Of a stretch of DNA of 31,276 nucleotides, positions 8,366-17,127 are shown one piece after another; the stretch's first letter is position 1, and every line of letters starts with the position of its first letter. This DNA comes from a candidate division TA06 bacterium SM23_40 (lineage in GTDB: Bacteria; LJUI01; SM1-40), in the NCBI GenBank assembly GCA_001303705.1, contig LJUI01000012.1:1-31276 (forward strand), written 5' to 3'. Below the pieces are notes generated by a model. The model worked only from the letters and a program-made list of their open reading frames with translations, did not search any database and was not told where the DNA came from. Position numbers and translations under genes: made by a program.

Positions 8366-9808
8366 TCAGCTCGAAAGAGTGTCGATCACCTCGCCCGCGG
8401 CATTTCGGATCTCGATCTTGACAGGAATCGTCCCGTCGAGCTTGTGCGTCGCGCAGGAAAGACACGGATCATAGGCACGGATCGCCATCTCAACACGGTT
8501 CAGGATCCCCTGATCGTACTTGCCGTCTTTGATCAGGGAGGTAGCTGCCTGCTTCACCGACATGTTGATGGGTCCGTTGTTGTGAGTCGTGCCGACGATC
8601 AGGTTACAGTCGGTGATCATACCGTTCTCGTCGGTCTCATAGTCATGGATCAGTGTCCCCCGCGGCGCCTCGGTGCAGCCTACCCCTCGAGCGGCGCGAG
8701 GCTTGACCGGTACCCTGGTCTCCCTGCTGGTGATCTCCGGATCGTTGAGGAGCTGCACAACGAGCTCAGCATTGTACAGGAGCTCAATGAGGCGCGCCCA
8801 GTTGTACAAGAGAGTCTGCTGAGCCGGCCGGCCGAAGTTCTCGCGGAACTCCGCCAGCTCCTGATTCGCGAGCGGTGTGTCGATCTTGTCACAGACATTG
8901 ATACGCGCCAGCGTATTCGTCCGATAGATCCCGACAGGATTGTCGAGATCCATCGAGAAGTTCCCCCATTTCTTGGCGTACGGAAACTTCAGGTAGGTCC
9001 ACGGCTCGATGTGCTCGGCGATGTAGTCCGTATAGTCCTTGTACTCAAACTCCTCGTAGGAACCATCCGGCTTCATCAGTCGCGCCTTCCCATCGTATAG
9101 ATTGAGCCCACCCTCGTCGGTGACGGTGCCCAGGAAGCCGGTAGTGATGACGCCGATTGTCTTCACCGCATCGAGATACTTCGGGAAGAGGCTCTCTTTG
9201 GCAAAGGAGATCGCGAACTTGGCAAACTCGAGCATCTCCTCCGCCATCGGCAAGATCTCATCCCGCTCTTTCTGTGTGAGCGGCTTGCTGAACCCCCCCG
9301 GCACCGCGGTGACAGGATGGATCGACTTGCCAGAGACGACGTGGAGCAGGTGCGCCCCGAGCCAACGCGATCTGACAACCTTCTTCCCGATCTCCGGGTT
9401 CGTCTGAGCGATGCCGATGACGTTTCTCACCGAATAGTCGGCATCAGGACCCATGACGAAGTCCGGACCTGCCAGAAAGAAGAAGTGGAGGATGTGCTCT
9501 TCACAGAATGCTATCGCGTTGCAGAGTTCACGCAGCTTGCGGCCGGCAGGAGGAGGCTCCACCCCGAAGACCACGTCGCACGCCTTGGCCGATGCCAGGT
9601 GATGCGACCAGGGACAGACGCCGCAGATGCTCGTCGTGATGCGGGGCAACTCCTCGACAGGGCGGCCGATACAGAACTTCTCGAACCCCCGGAGCTCCAC
9701 AATCTGGCACATTGCATCAGCCACATTCCCGGCGTCATCGAGCTCAATCGTGACCTTTGCGTGACCCTCCAATCTGGTGACCGGTGCGATCGTTATCGTC
9801 TTGCCCAT
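8366..9808 (-). CDS. mvhA: [NiFe] hydrogenase large subunit, group 3c type (MvhA-like)
   Basis: The catalytic subunit that oxidises or forms H2 at the Ni-Fe(CN)2CO site. The 480-residue precursor has an L1 motif ICGVCPWSHH (C62, C65) and an L2 motif DPCLSCATH (C449, C452). The 25 residues after His455 are the expected cleaved peptide, and the matching protease is the next gene. Cys, not selenocysteine, occupies the L2 position. The N-terminus PVTRLEGHAK is typical of cytoplasmic group 3 enzymes. The start ATG has AAGGAG upstream. It lies 12 nt after mvhG. Context with MvhD and HdrABC supports the F420-non-reducing Mvh-type assignment. Confidence 0.95.
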   Translation of the reverse strand: MGKTITIAPVTRLEGHAKVTIELDDAGNVADAMCQIVELRGFEKFCIGRPVEELPRITTSICGVCPWSHHLASAKACDVVFGVEPPPAGRKLRELCNAIAFCEEHILHFFFLAGPDFVMGPDADYSVRNVIGIAQTNPEIGKKVVRSRWLGAHLLHVVSGKSIHPVTAVPGGFSKPLTQKERDEILPMAEEMLEFAKFAISFAKESLFPKYLDAVKTIGVITTGFLGTVTDEGGLNLYDGKARLMKPDGSYEEFEYKDYTDYIAEHIEPWTYLKFPYAKKWGNFSMDLDNPVGIYRTNTLARINVCDKIDTPLANQELAEFRENFGRPAQQTLLYNWARLIELLYNAELVVQLLNDPEITSRETRVPVKPRAARGVGCTEAPRGTLIHDYETDENGMITDCNLIVGTTHNNGPINMSVKQAATSLIKDGKYDQGILNRVEMAIRAYDPCLSCATHKLDGTIPVKIEIRNAAGEVIDTLSS

Positions 9809-9820
9809 CTTCTTCTCTCC

Positions 9821-10768
9821 TTATCGCTTCGGGAGCGGCCGCAGCCGCTTCTGTGCGCCGATGTACCTGTTCAGCAGCGCCCTTCTATCCTCCACCTGCT
9901 TGGGATCGAGGCCGATGGACGAAATGGCACCGAGCATATCGACCATCGGATTGGCGCCCTTCCGGATGGGGCCGAAACAACCCCGGCACGGCATGTACCC
10001 CTTGACACACCGAGGCACGATCTCCTCGCCCTCTCCCACCATTGACTGGCCGCAGCCGGCTCGCGTCACCGGACCGAGACAGAGGTACCCCTGCTCCATG
10101 AAGCAGCGTGTGTTCTCCCAGGGCCCGTCCTGGTCGAACTGCATATCCTCGAGCAGCCTCTTGATCTGGCCGCCTGCTGCCTTCTTTTCGCGCTTCGTCG
10201 GACACTCATCACAGACACTCCGCTCCGGCAGGTCAAACGGTTTCCCCTCCAGGATCGCGGTGAGCGCGTTGACAATAAGGACCGGTGCCGTCGGGCAACC
10301 CGGAATGTACGCATCGACGTTCACGACCTCATCGATGGCATAGACCCGATCAAGCAATGGCGGTATATTCTCGCTGGGCGTGTCCGCCGCATCGGTCGTC
10401 TTCGACTCCCGATAGACCTTGTCGTATAGCTCTTCGAGCGTCCACATGTTCGCCAGCGCCGGTATGCCGCCGAAGCAGGCACATGACCCGAGGGCAACGA
10501 GGGTCTTACACTTTTTCCTCATCTCTTCGGTCACGTGCTTCTCTTTCTCATTTCTCACACCGCCCGAGATGATTCCCACATCGGCCTCGGGGATCTCCAG
10601 CTCCGTCTTCTCCCCGGTCTGGCCATAATACTTGTGGTCCATGAGCACGGGCATGTGGACGAATTCCAGTTGCGGTAGAAGATCTAGCAACGGTTCCCCT
10701 ATGTCCAGAATCGTCACCTCACATCCGCCGCAGATGTTCAACCACTCTTCTGCCACTTTTGCTGGCAT
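9821..10768 (-). CDS. mvhG: [NiFe] hydrogenase small subunit (MvhG-like)
   Basis: The electron-transfer partner of MvhA. The protein has 315 residues, starts with the proximal-cluster motif CGGCE (C13, C16), and continues with GSCACFGG (C96, C98) and YIPGCP. Further Cys groups in the C-terminal half (DECP, LCLGPVTRAGCG, PCRGCFGP) would bind medial and distal clusters. There is no Tat signal, which fits a cytoplasmic enzyme. GGAGG lies 8 nt before the ATG. It sits between a 67-residue protein gene and mvhA. Confidence 0.95.
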   Translation of the reverse strand: MPAKVAEEWLNICGGCEVTILDIGEPLLDLLPQLEFVHMPVLMDHKYYGQTGEKTELEIPEADVGIISGGVRNEKEKHVTEEMRKKCKTLVALGSCACFGGIPALANMWTLEELYDKVYRESKTTDAADTPSENIPPLLDRVYAIDEVVNVDAYIPGCPTAPVLIVNALTAILEGKPFDLPERSVCDECPTKREKKAAGGQIKRLLEDMQFDQDGPWENTRCFMEQGYLCLGPVTRAGCGQSMVGEGEEIVPRCVKGYMPCRGCFGPIRKGANPMVDMLGAISSIGLDPKQVEDRRALLNRYIGAQKRLRPLPKR

Positions 10769-10791
10769 CTCTCTACCCTCCGCTAACGGTG

Positions 10792-10995
10792 CTACATTGG
10801 TGGCGGACCCTCAACAACCACCTCTGTGACCACCCTCCTCGTGAACAGATAGTGCTTCCTTTCCTCCTCGATCCTTCTCACCTCAAACTCGTCCTTCTCA
10901 TACCCCTCCTGAACCTTCTTCGCCTCTTCCTCGGTCTCGTACGTTGCGCCGTCCCACATGAACTTCTTACCATCGATAACCCGCGCAAGATCCAT
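10792..10995 (-). CDS. Small charged protein between mvhD and mvhG
   Basis: I do not recognise this 67-residue protein. It is rich in Glu, Lys and Arg, has no cysteine and no signal peptide, and probably forms a short helical hairpin with a beta segment near VVTEVVVEG. A strong AGGAGGTGATC ribosome-binding sequence ends about 9 nt before the ATG. It fits tightly between mvhD (19 nt) and mvhG (23 nt) in the same direction, which argues that it is a real gene. It may be an accessory or assembly factor of the hydrogenase, by position only. Confidence 0.7.
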   Translation of the reverse strand: MDLARVIDGKKFMWDGATYETEEEAKKVQEGYEKDEFEVRRIEEERKHYLFTRRVVTEVVVEGPPPM

Positions 10996-11014
10996 AATCC
11001 TGTGATCACCTCCT

Positions 11015-11431
11015 CTATGCTTTGTACGGACTCGGGCCGAGCTCTTTGATCTGCTCTGTCATCTCTGTCACGACCTGAGCAAACTTCTGCCCTTCAGACG
11101 CCGAGATCCACTCCAGGCGGAATCGTTCCGGTTCGAGTCCAAAGTCCTCCAGCATAAGCTCGATGGCCGTTGCTCTATCCTTCGCTTTCTCATTACCTTC
11201 CAGGTAATGGCATTCTCCCAGGTGTCACCCGCAGATGAGGACGCCGTCCGCTCCCTTCGTCAGAGCCTCTATGACCAGATTGGGGTGAATCATACCTGAG
11301 CACATGACCCTGATGATGCGCAGGCTGGGCGGATACTGGACCCTCGAGGTTCCCGCCAGATCTGCCCCCGCATAAGAGCACCAGTTGCATAGGAAGCCAA
11401 GGATGAGAGGTTGGAACTCATCGTTTGCCAT
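11015..11431 (-). CDS. mvhD: MvhD electron-transfer subunit, UGA-encoded selenocysteine
   Basis: MvhD carries electrons from MvhAG to HdrA through a [2Fe-2S] centre. The frame starts at ATG 11431, with GGAGG 7 nt upstream and a 1-nt overlap with the preceding gene's stop. It meets an in-frame TGA at 11227-11225 (codon 69) and then continues open to TAG at 11015-11017. Reading through gives 138 residues, the normal MvhD length. The part after the TGA is clear MvhD sequence ([11 protein letters not shown], then [12 protein letters not shown] and SASEGQKFA). Ligand candidates are C15, C18, C44, C67, U69 and C74. Selenocysteine MvhD/VhuD homologues are known from methanogens. A SECIS-like hairpin follows the UGA. 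A sequencing error or pseudogene is the alternative, but no frameshift or decay is seen. Confidence 0.9.
11191..11209 (-). promoter_or_regulatory. SECIS-like hairpin in mvhD
   Basis: On the minus strand, CATTACC-TGGAA-GGTAATG forms a perfect 7-bp stem with a 5-nt loop, starting 15 nt after the UGA codon, so the apical loop lies 22 nt downstream. A short upper stem, a G among the first two loop bases and this distance all fit the described bacterial SECIS consensus. It is coding as well as structural. Confidence 0.75.
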
Positions 11432-14400
11432 CAATAGACCTCCAGTGCTGCTTCGACCATGGCCATCAGCTGGTCGAGTTTGAATCCCCTGACGAAGATG
11501 CCCTTCTTCGGGCATGTCGCCTGGCAGACACCGCAACCCTTGCACTTCGCCTCGGCGACCTCGACCGTCTTCTTGATCTGACCTTCCTTCATGTATTCGA
11601 TGAGCGTAATCGCCTCAAAGGGACAGGGATCGACACAATAGGCACAGCCATCACAGTTCGCATCGACAACCTCCGATATCGTCGGCTCGAGTTCAACCTC
11701 CTCCTGCGACAGAATCGTAGCCGCCCTCGATGCTGCGCCTCCAGCCTGAGAGATGCTCTCATCAACAGTCTTCGGACAGTGAGCGAGCCCACACAGGAAT
11801 ATCCCATCAGTGGCGAAATCGATCGGCCTCAACTTCATGTGAGCTTCGAGGAAGAACTTGTCCCCGGTCAGCGAAACCTTGAGCATCTTCGACAGTTCTT
11901 CGGCGTCCGCACGCGGAATGATCGCCGCCGCGAGCACCAGCAGGTCCGGTCTGAGCTCGACGTCCGCGTTCAGCATCTCATCGTGAACTACCACGCGCAG
12001 CTTCCCATCCTGATGCGACACTTCGGGCTTCCGATCATCGTGGTAGCGGATGAAGCGGATGCCCATCCGGCGAGCCTCGGTGTAGTACTGTTCCCTCAGT
12101 CCGTACGTCCTGATATCGCGGTACAGAATGAAGACGTCCGCATCGGGCTGTAATTCCTTCATCTTCAGCGCGTTCTTGATCGCCTCCTGGCAGCAGACGC
12201 GGCTGCAGTACGGGCGATCGGGTTCACGCGATCCCACACACTGAATCATCGCCACGGACTTCAGGGACGCGAGATCCGATCCTGCCTCTGATGCGGCTGC
12301 CAGTCGCTCTTCGAACTCACGCTGCGTGATGACTCTCTCGTCCTGACCATAGAGATATTCTGTCGGCTTATATTCCTCCGCTCCGGTCGCCACGATGACC
12401 ACGCCATGTTCGATCTCGGTCTCGGTTCCGTTCTTGGCGATGGTCGACTTGAAGTTGCCAAAGAAGCCTTCAAACGCCGCGAGCCTGGACCCCATATGAA
12501 CCGTTATCTTGGGGTGATTCGTGGTCCGCTCGATCGTCTGAGCTAGCATCTTCTCGACGTCTTCGCCTCCGAGCAAGTAGTGAATGTGTCGCAGATTCCC
12601 ACCCAGCTCGTTCTCCCGCTCCACGATGTGGACCTCGAATCCCTGGTTGGCCAGATTGAGGGCTGCCGTCACGCCGCTCATCCCTCCGCCGATCACCAGG
12701 GCCGCATGGTTCACGGGAACGGACCGGGATACCAGAGGCTCGATCAGTCGGGCCTTGGCCAGGGCCATCCGGATCAGGTCCTTCGACTTCTCGGTAGCCG
12801 AAGCCGGCTCATGCATGTGCACCCACGTGCACTGATCGCGGATGTTGGCCATTTCGAAGAGATAGGGATTGAGGCCACCCTGACGCACGGTCTCACGGAA
12901 GAGCGGCTCGTGGGTCCTCGGGGTACAGGAGATGACCACGACGCGATTGAGGTCCTTCTCCTTGATCAGTTCCTTGATCCGCTCCTGGGTATCTGTCGAG
13001 CACGTGTAGAGATTATCCTCTACGTGCACCACGTCCGGCTGATCCTTAGTGTATCCAACAAGACTGGGGACATCGGCCACTCCCCCGATGTTCTTTCCGC
13101 AGTGGCAGATGAATACCCCGATGCGCGGGTCCTGCCCGCAGACGTCCTTTTCCGGGGGATACTCCCGATGCGCAATGAGACTACCACGCTCTTCAGCGAG
13201 AAGCGCCATCGCATGCGACGCTGCGGCTGAGGCCTCCATTACCGTCTCGGGGATATCCTTCGGCTCCGAGAATGGACCGCAGACGTACACCCCTTCCTTG
13301 GAGGAGTCGACAGGAGATGACGTGTCGGTTACGGCGAAGCCGTACTGGTCGAGTTCGATCCCGAACGTGTCGGCCAGTTCCTTCACGCGCCGCGGCGGCC
13401 TCAATCCGCTCGACAGCACGACCATGTCAAACTCTTCCGTCACGAGCTCTCCGTCATCTCGCTGGTAGCTAATCAAGAGGTTACTGGAGGCAGGTATCTC
13501 CTTTATCGAGGAAGGACGGCACCTCGTGTATTTCACGCCAAGCTCCTTGGCACGATTGTAGTACTCATCGAATCCCTTGCCGAACGCACGCATGTCGATG
13601 AAGAAGATGTGGCACTCGAGCTCCAGATCGTGCTCTTTGGCGATGATCGCCTCCTTGGTCGCATACATGCAGCAGACTGAAGAGCAGTAGTCATGCTCGA
13701 CCTCTCGAGAACCGACGCACTGGATGAACGCAATCTTCCTGGGAGGCTTGCCGTCCGAAGGTCTGAGGACTGTCCCCTGAAACGGACCGCTCGCTGAGAG
13801 TATACGTTCGAACTGGAGGCTCGAAACGACGTTGAGATATCTGTCATACCCGAATTCTTTCTTGAGATCGGGGTCGAATAGCTCGAACCCGGGCGCGAGA
13901 ACAATTGCCCCCACTTCGACATCCTCAATCTTGTCCTGTTGCTCATAATCGATCGCATTCGCTTCGCAGAAGTTCTCGCACGATTTGCACGCATCCCTGA
14001 CGAAGTGAGCACACGTCTCAGGATCGATAACGGCGATCTTGGGGATGGCCTGGGGAAATGGGATGTACACGGACGAACGCTGGGCGAGCCCCATATCGTA
14101 GTCCGAAGTAATGGGCCTGACTTCGCGGGCGGTCACCTCGGAGAGATCCACGGCGTTCGTTGGACAGACGACAGTACATGCTCCGCAGGCGATGCAGATC
14201 GGGGAGTGCTTATCGAACGGCACCGCAACCTTCCTGTCCGGGCCACGGTTTATCAAGGTGACCGCACCGACGTTCATTCTCTCCTGGCAGATGCGGGTAC
14301 AGAGTCCACAGAGGATGCAGTCATCGTCCTTCTTCGGGAACCTGGTCTCCTCAATGCCCATCTCCCGCGCCATCTCCTGGATGTGCTCCGTCTCAGGACA

Positions 14401-14685
14401 CCGCGCGAGCAACAGTTCGAGCATGAGGCGCCGCGTCTTGAGGACCCTCTCTGTGTTGGTGCGAACCTCGAGTCCCTCCTGTGCGGGATAGACACAGGAT
14501 GCCTGGATCCTCGATCTCCCGTTTTGCACGAGCTCAACGAGGCAGACGCGACATGCTCCATACGGCGCGAGCGATTTGTGGTAGCATAGGGTCGGAATCC
14601 GTATCCCCAGCTGCTCGCACGCCTCCAGGATAGTCGTCCCCTCCTCCACACTGATCTGCTGGCCATCGATGGTCAGGTTAATCAT
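11431..14685 (-). CDS. hdrA: NuoG-like / HdrA C-half / HdrA fusion protein
   Basis: A 1084-residue electron-transfer hub. Residues 1-75 are a [2Fe-2S] domain (C34, C45, C48, C64), then a NuoG/HydA-like segment, then two [4Fe-4S] sites (C123, C126, C129, C133; C164, C167, C170, C174). Residues about 205-500 match only the C-half of HdrA ([11 protein letters not shown]225-C240, CVGSRE and SSVCC); the FAD-binding N-half is absent. Residues about 521-990 are a second HdrA module starting [10 protein letters not shown], with a dinucleotide motif VIGGGMSG (664-671) and its own CVGSRE/SRVCC site. The C-terminus is a two-cluster ferredoxin (C1011-C1021, C1048-C1058). The missing first-module N-half is found fused to NuoE at 21183-22091. 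The likely role is flavin-based bifurcation linking NAD(P)H, ferredoxin, H2 and HdrBC. ATG 14685 follows GGGAG. Confidence 0.93.
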   Translation of the reverse strand: MINLTIDGQQISVEEGTTILEACEQLGIRIPTLCYHKSLAPYGACRVCLVELVQNGRSRIQASCVYPAQEGLEVRTNTERVLKTRRLMLELLLARCPETEHIQEMAREMGIEETRFPKKDDDCILCGLCTRICQERMNVGAVTLINRGPDRKVAVPFDKHSPICIACGACTVVCPTNAVDLSEVTAREVRPITSDYDMGLAQRSSVYIPFPQAIPKIAVIDPETCAHFVRDACKSCENFCEANAIDYEQQDKIEDVEVGAIVLAPGFELFDPDLKKEFGYDRYLNVVSSLQFERILSASGPFQGTVLRPSDGKPPRKIAFIQCVGSREVEHDYCSSVCCMYATKEAIIAKEHDLELECHIFFIDMRAFGKGFDEYYNRAKELGVKYTRCRPSSIKEIPASSNLLISYQRDDGELVTEEFDMVVLSSGLRPPRRVKELADTFGIELDQYGFAVTDTSSPVDSSKEGVYVCGPFSEPKDIPETVMEASAAASHAMALLAEERGSLIAHREYPPEKDVCGQDPRIGVFICHCGKNIGGVADVPSLVGYTKDQPDVVHVEDNLYTCSTDTQERIKELIKEKDLNRVVVISCTPRTHEPLFRETVRQGGLNPYLFEMANIRDQCTWVHMHEPASATEKSKDLIRMALAKARLIEPLVSRSVPVNHAALVIGGGMSGVTAALNLANQGFEVHIVERENELGGNLRHIHYLLGGEDVEKMLAQTIERTTNHPKITVHMGSRLAAFEGFFGNFKSTIAKNGTETEIEHGVVIVATGAEEYKPTEYLYGQDERVITQREFEERLAAASEAGSDLASLKSVAMIQCVGSREPDRPYCSRVCCQEAIKNALKMKELQPDADVFILYRDIRTYGLREQYYTEARRMGIRFIRYHDDRKPEVSHQDGKLRVVVHDEMLNADVELRPDLLVLAAAIIPRADAEELSKMLKVSLTGDKFFLEAHMKLRPIDFATDGIFLCGLAHCPKTVDESISQAGGAASRAATILSQEEVELEPTISEVVDANCDGCAYCVDPCPFEAITLIEYMKEGQIKKTVEVAEAKCKGCGVCQATCPKKGIFVRGFKLDQLMAMVEAALEVY

Positions 14686-15139
14686 TGCTCTCCCTGTCCC
14701 TTGTATCGAAGTAGTAGATGGAATCGCCCTTCCTATGTTCGAATCGGAGTTCGATCTCCGGCCTACCGGTTATGATTGTGCGTATCGTCTCGTAGATATC
14801 CCCCAAAGGTTTTCTGTCTGGATGGCTATATCGGAAAACTGCCCGTACCTTCGTCCCCTTGCCGGGTCCAGATGCGAGTTGAAGCTCTCCTTCACACTCC
14901 CTGGCGGCCTGCGCGAGGAGGGGCAGCCCTAATCCCACTCTCCTCGTCGTCCTCGTTGTGAAGAACGGATCGAGTGCCTTCTGTTGGGTTTCCGCATCCA
15001 TCCCCTTCCCATCATCCACAATCTCTATCACCAGAAGATCATGCTCGGCATCTTCGTCGATCCTGATTTCGATCGTCTTAGCCGATGCGCTGAGAGAATT
15101 CTCGACTATGTCGAGTATGTGAAGGGAAAGATCCTCCAC
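14678..15139 (-). CDS. GHKL-type ATP-binding protein (anti-sigma/HATPase-like)
   Basis: A stand-alone 153-residue HATPase domain. The N box (ENSLSAS, residues 13-19), G1 box (VDDGKGM, 41-47), G2 (GLGLPLL, 69-75) and GPGKGT (91-96) are all present, so ATP binding is likely. No His-phosphotransfer domain is attached, so it is not a classical sensor kinase. Similar small HATPases occur in operons of NADH-linked bifurcating hydrogenases, where their role is unproven. It starts at GTG 15139, one base after the PHP gene, and overlaps the HdrA fusion gene by 8 nt. Confidence 0.85.
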   Translation of the reverse strand: MEDLSLHILDIVENSLSASAKTIEIRIDEDAEHDLLVIEIVDDGKGMDAETQQKALDPFFTTRTTRRVGLGLPLLAQAARECEGELQLASGPGKGTKVRAVFRYSHPDRKPLGDIYETIRTIITGRPEIELRFEHRKGDSIYYFDTRDRESND

Positions 15140-15140
15140 C

Positions 15141-15860
15141 TTAGTGAACTGTCACCTTCCTTCCGTCCTTGTCGAGCAACGCCAGTTCGATCTCGTCGAT
15201 CGTGGCCTCCTCCAGCGTAAACGTCGTAGTGGCCCTTCCGATATCACTCAGAAAATGGGCATCGGAACAGGTGATCACAGGATAGTCCTTCCACGCCTCG
15301 GCGGCCTGCGGACGAGACACCTCCAGGGCATCGAGCCCGAGGGCTGGCGGGATGAAGCCAAGCTGTCCGATGATACTGAACCCTTCTCGATCTACGTGAG
15401 AAGCAATCGCGAGCCCCTGGAGGCGGTGGACCGCCTGAACCACCTCTTCTACCGCAAGCGTCGTAGCCCCGATCAGCAATTTCGTGTTCGATCCTATGAC
15501 CCGGTCATACTCATCGACTATCGTCTGAGGCCCGAACGCCTCCTCGTCGTTTTCCCCCGGCAGGCTGTCGTATACGATACGCTGCATCTCACGCAGGCTG
15601 GCCTCTGTGCGGAACAGCCCAAGGATATGAACTTCCTCGCGCGACGTTATCTCCATACCGGGGATGACGCAAAGCCCCTCACTCTCTCCGGCCCTCGTCA
15701 CAGCATCCACGTTATCCATCGAGTTATGATCACAAATCGCGATTATATCGAGGCCAACCTGCTTCGCCTGTCTTACAATCATCCTGGGGATCATCTCCGG
15801 ATCCGCGCATGGAGAGAGACATGTGTGGAGATGCAGATCTGCACTGAACTCCCTCATCAT
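15141..15860 (-). CDS. PHP-domain phosphoesterase
   Basis: A 239-residue PHP protein similar to the TrpH/YciV group, metal-dependent phosphoesterases acting on nucleotides or nucleic acid ends. Metal-binding motifs are intact: DLHLHT (H10, H12), CDHNS (D44, H45), GMEITS, a mid-protein SHVD and a C-terminal CSDAHFL. There is no nucleic-acid-binding extension. It overlaps the upstream DRTGG gene by 4 nt and is followed one base later by the HATPase gene. Its place in a hydrogenase operon suggests that it makes or removes a regulatory small molecule. That is inference and its substrate is unknown. Confidence 0.88.
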   Translation of the reverse strand: MMREFSADLHLHTCLSPCADPEMIPRMIVRQAKQVGLDIIAICDHNSMDNVDAVTRAGESEGLCVIPGMEITSREEVHILGLFRTEASLREMQRIVYDSLPGENDEEAFGPQTIVDEYDRVIGSNTKLLIGATTLAVEEVVQAVHRLQGLAIASHVDREGFSIIGQLGFIPPALGLDALEVSRPQAAEAWKDYPVITCSDAHFLSDIGRATTTFTLEEATIDEIELALLDKDGRKVTVH

Positions 15861-16201
15861 CTCGTCCCGGAGATTCCCAGCTCGTAGAGCTTGCCAACGA
15901 CCTCAAACGTCGGCATGTCGGTCACCATGATGGGCATCGCTTCCTGCTCTGCCGCTTCCAGAGTCCCCTCCTCCGGTTCCCTCCCATTGACGAGCACGAT
16001 TCCCGCGAGCTTGTTCATCGAGGCGACCGCCACGATGTTCTGATGAATCTGAAGCGTGATCCAGATATCTCCTTCGTTGCTATTGGCGATCACGTCGCTG
16101 AGGAGATCGCTGGCGTATCCTCCGGTCACGTCTTCGCCAAGCTTTTCTTTCCCGCTTCTAACAGACAGGTCGAGCCGGTCTACTATCTCGGACAGCTTCA
16201 A
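15857..16201 (-). CDS. DRTGG-domain protein (upstream of PHP gene)
   Basis: A single DRTGG domain in 114 residues. The signature region is DVTGGYASDLLSD near residue 24, followed by WITLQIHQN and IVLVNGREPEE. DRTGG domains occur beside CBS domains and in phosphotransacetylases and are thought to bind ligands. It starts at TTG 16201 with GAGAGGATC just before it; the last base of the CBS-HATPase stop codon falls inside this start region (TTGA, 4-nt overlap). It is a paralogue of the protein at 17128-17499. Confidence 0.85.
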   Translation of the reverse strand: MKLSEIVDRLDLSVRSGKEKLGEDVTGGYASDLLSDVIANSNEGDIWITLQIHQNIVAVASMNKLAGIVLVNGREPEEGTLEAAEQEAMPIMVTDMPTFEVVGKLYELGISGTR

Positions 16202-17127
16202 GATCCTCTCCCCTGCTCAGTAAATATGCAGACCTTCAGATGAGTCCCTGATCCGACATCCGAGGTGAGCACCATTTCATCGGCGCACTTCTGGATATTG
16301 TTCAGACCCATACCCGCTCCAAACCCGAGCTCTCTCACCCACTCCGGAGCCGTCGAATACCCCGGCTGCATCGCCTTCTCTACGTCAGGGATACCCGGAC
16401 CCGAGTCCCTCACGTCAACCACGATCTTCTCGGGATCGATCTCGCACGATATCTTGCCCCCCGGCGTGTACACAACCACATTCATCTCCGCCTCATACGT
16501 CGCAATGGCGACCCGGCGGACGATACGGGGATCTATCCCCAGACGCCTCAGCGTTGTCTTCAGCCCGCTGGCACTCTCCCCCGCCCGCTCGAAGTCCTGA
16601 CCGACGACGTCATACTCGAACAAGAGCTTCGTCCGGTCGGCCAGAATGTCCTCAAAGATATGGCTCGCGCGATAGCGATGGATCTCTTCCTCGCTGTAGT
16701 CGATCTCGAGCTTCCTCAGAAGCCCCTCAATAACGAGACCCGCGGTAATGATCCCCACCAGCTCGTTCGTTTCGCGATCGATGACGGGGAACCGGCCGTA
16801 GCCAAGTTGCTCCAGTTTGTTGACAGCGGTCACGAGTGGCTCGTCGGCGTACAGCGTCTTCACATCGCGCGTCATCTTTGCCCCTATGGGGCAATCATCT
16901 TCTCTGTTTGCCAACCACTTGATGAAGTCCTCCAGGCTGATGATACCGACGAGTGCATCGCCCTCTACCACGGGAGCGCCTGAAATCCGATTGACGCGAA
17001 GAATCTCCCTCAGTTCGCTCATCTGGGTAGTCGGTCCGACAGTGATCACTTTTCTCCGCATCACCTCCTGAACCTTCATCTCGTATACGAGTTCTTGAAT
17101 CTTGGTGATCTTCTCGTCTCGATTCAA
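16198..17127 (-). CDS. CBS-pair protein with C-terminal HATPase domain
   Basis: 309 residues. Two CBS repeats at about 18-75 (VMRRKVITVGP..., ISGAPVVEGD...LVGIIS) and 84-140 (MTRDVKTLYADEPL, GRFPVIDRETNELVGI) would form a nucleotide-sensing module. Residues about 190-305 are an RsbW-like HATPase with N box (YEAEMNVVVY), G1 (VRDSGPGIPD) and G2 (GFGAGMGLNNI). CBS pairs commonly sense adenine nucleotides or redox cofactors, so this looks like a sensor coupled to an ATP-dependent partner switch. It starts at TTG 17127 with GGAG 9 nt upstream, immediately after the stop of the preceding DRTGG gene. Confidence 0.87.
   Translation of the reverse strand: MNRDEKITKIQELVYEMKVQEVMRRKVITVGPTTQMSELREILRVNRISGAPVVEGDALVGIISLEDFIKWLANREDDCPIGAKMTRDVKTLYADEPLVTAVNKLEQLGYGRFPVIDRETNELVGIITAGLVIEGLLRKLEIDYSEEEIHRYRASHIFEDILADRTKLLFEYDVVGQDFERAGESASGLKTTLRRLGIDPRIVRRVAIATYEAEMNVVVYTPGGKISCEIDPEKIVVDVRDSGPGIPDVEKAMQPGYSTAPEWVRELGFGAGMGLNNIQKCADEMVLTSDVGSGTHLKVCIFTEQGRGS

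Noticed and set aside
8348-9100. 250-aa plus-strand ORF opposite mvhA
   Set aside because: Antisense shadow of the hydrogenase large subunit gene.
11225-11545. Minus-strand ORF of 106 aa ending at the UGA
   Set aside because: It is the mvhD N-terminal half with a false upstream extension into the hdrA gene. The UGA is better read as Sec, since homology continues in the same frame.
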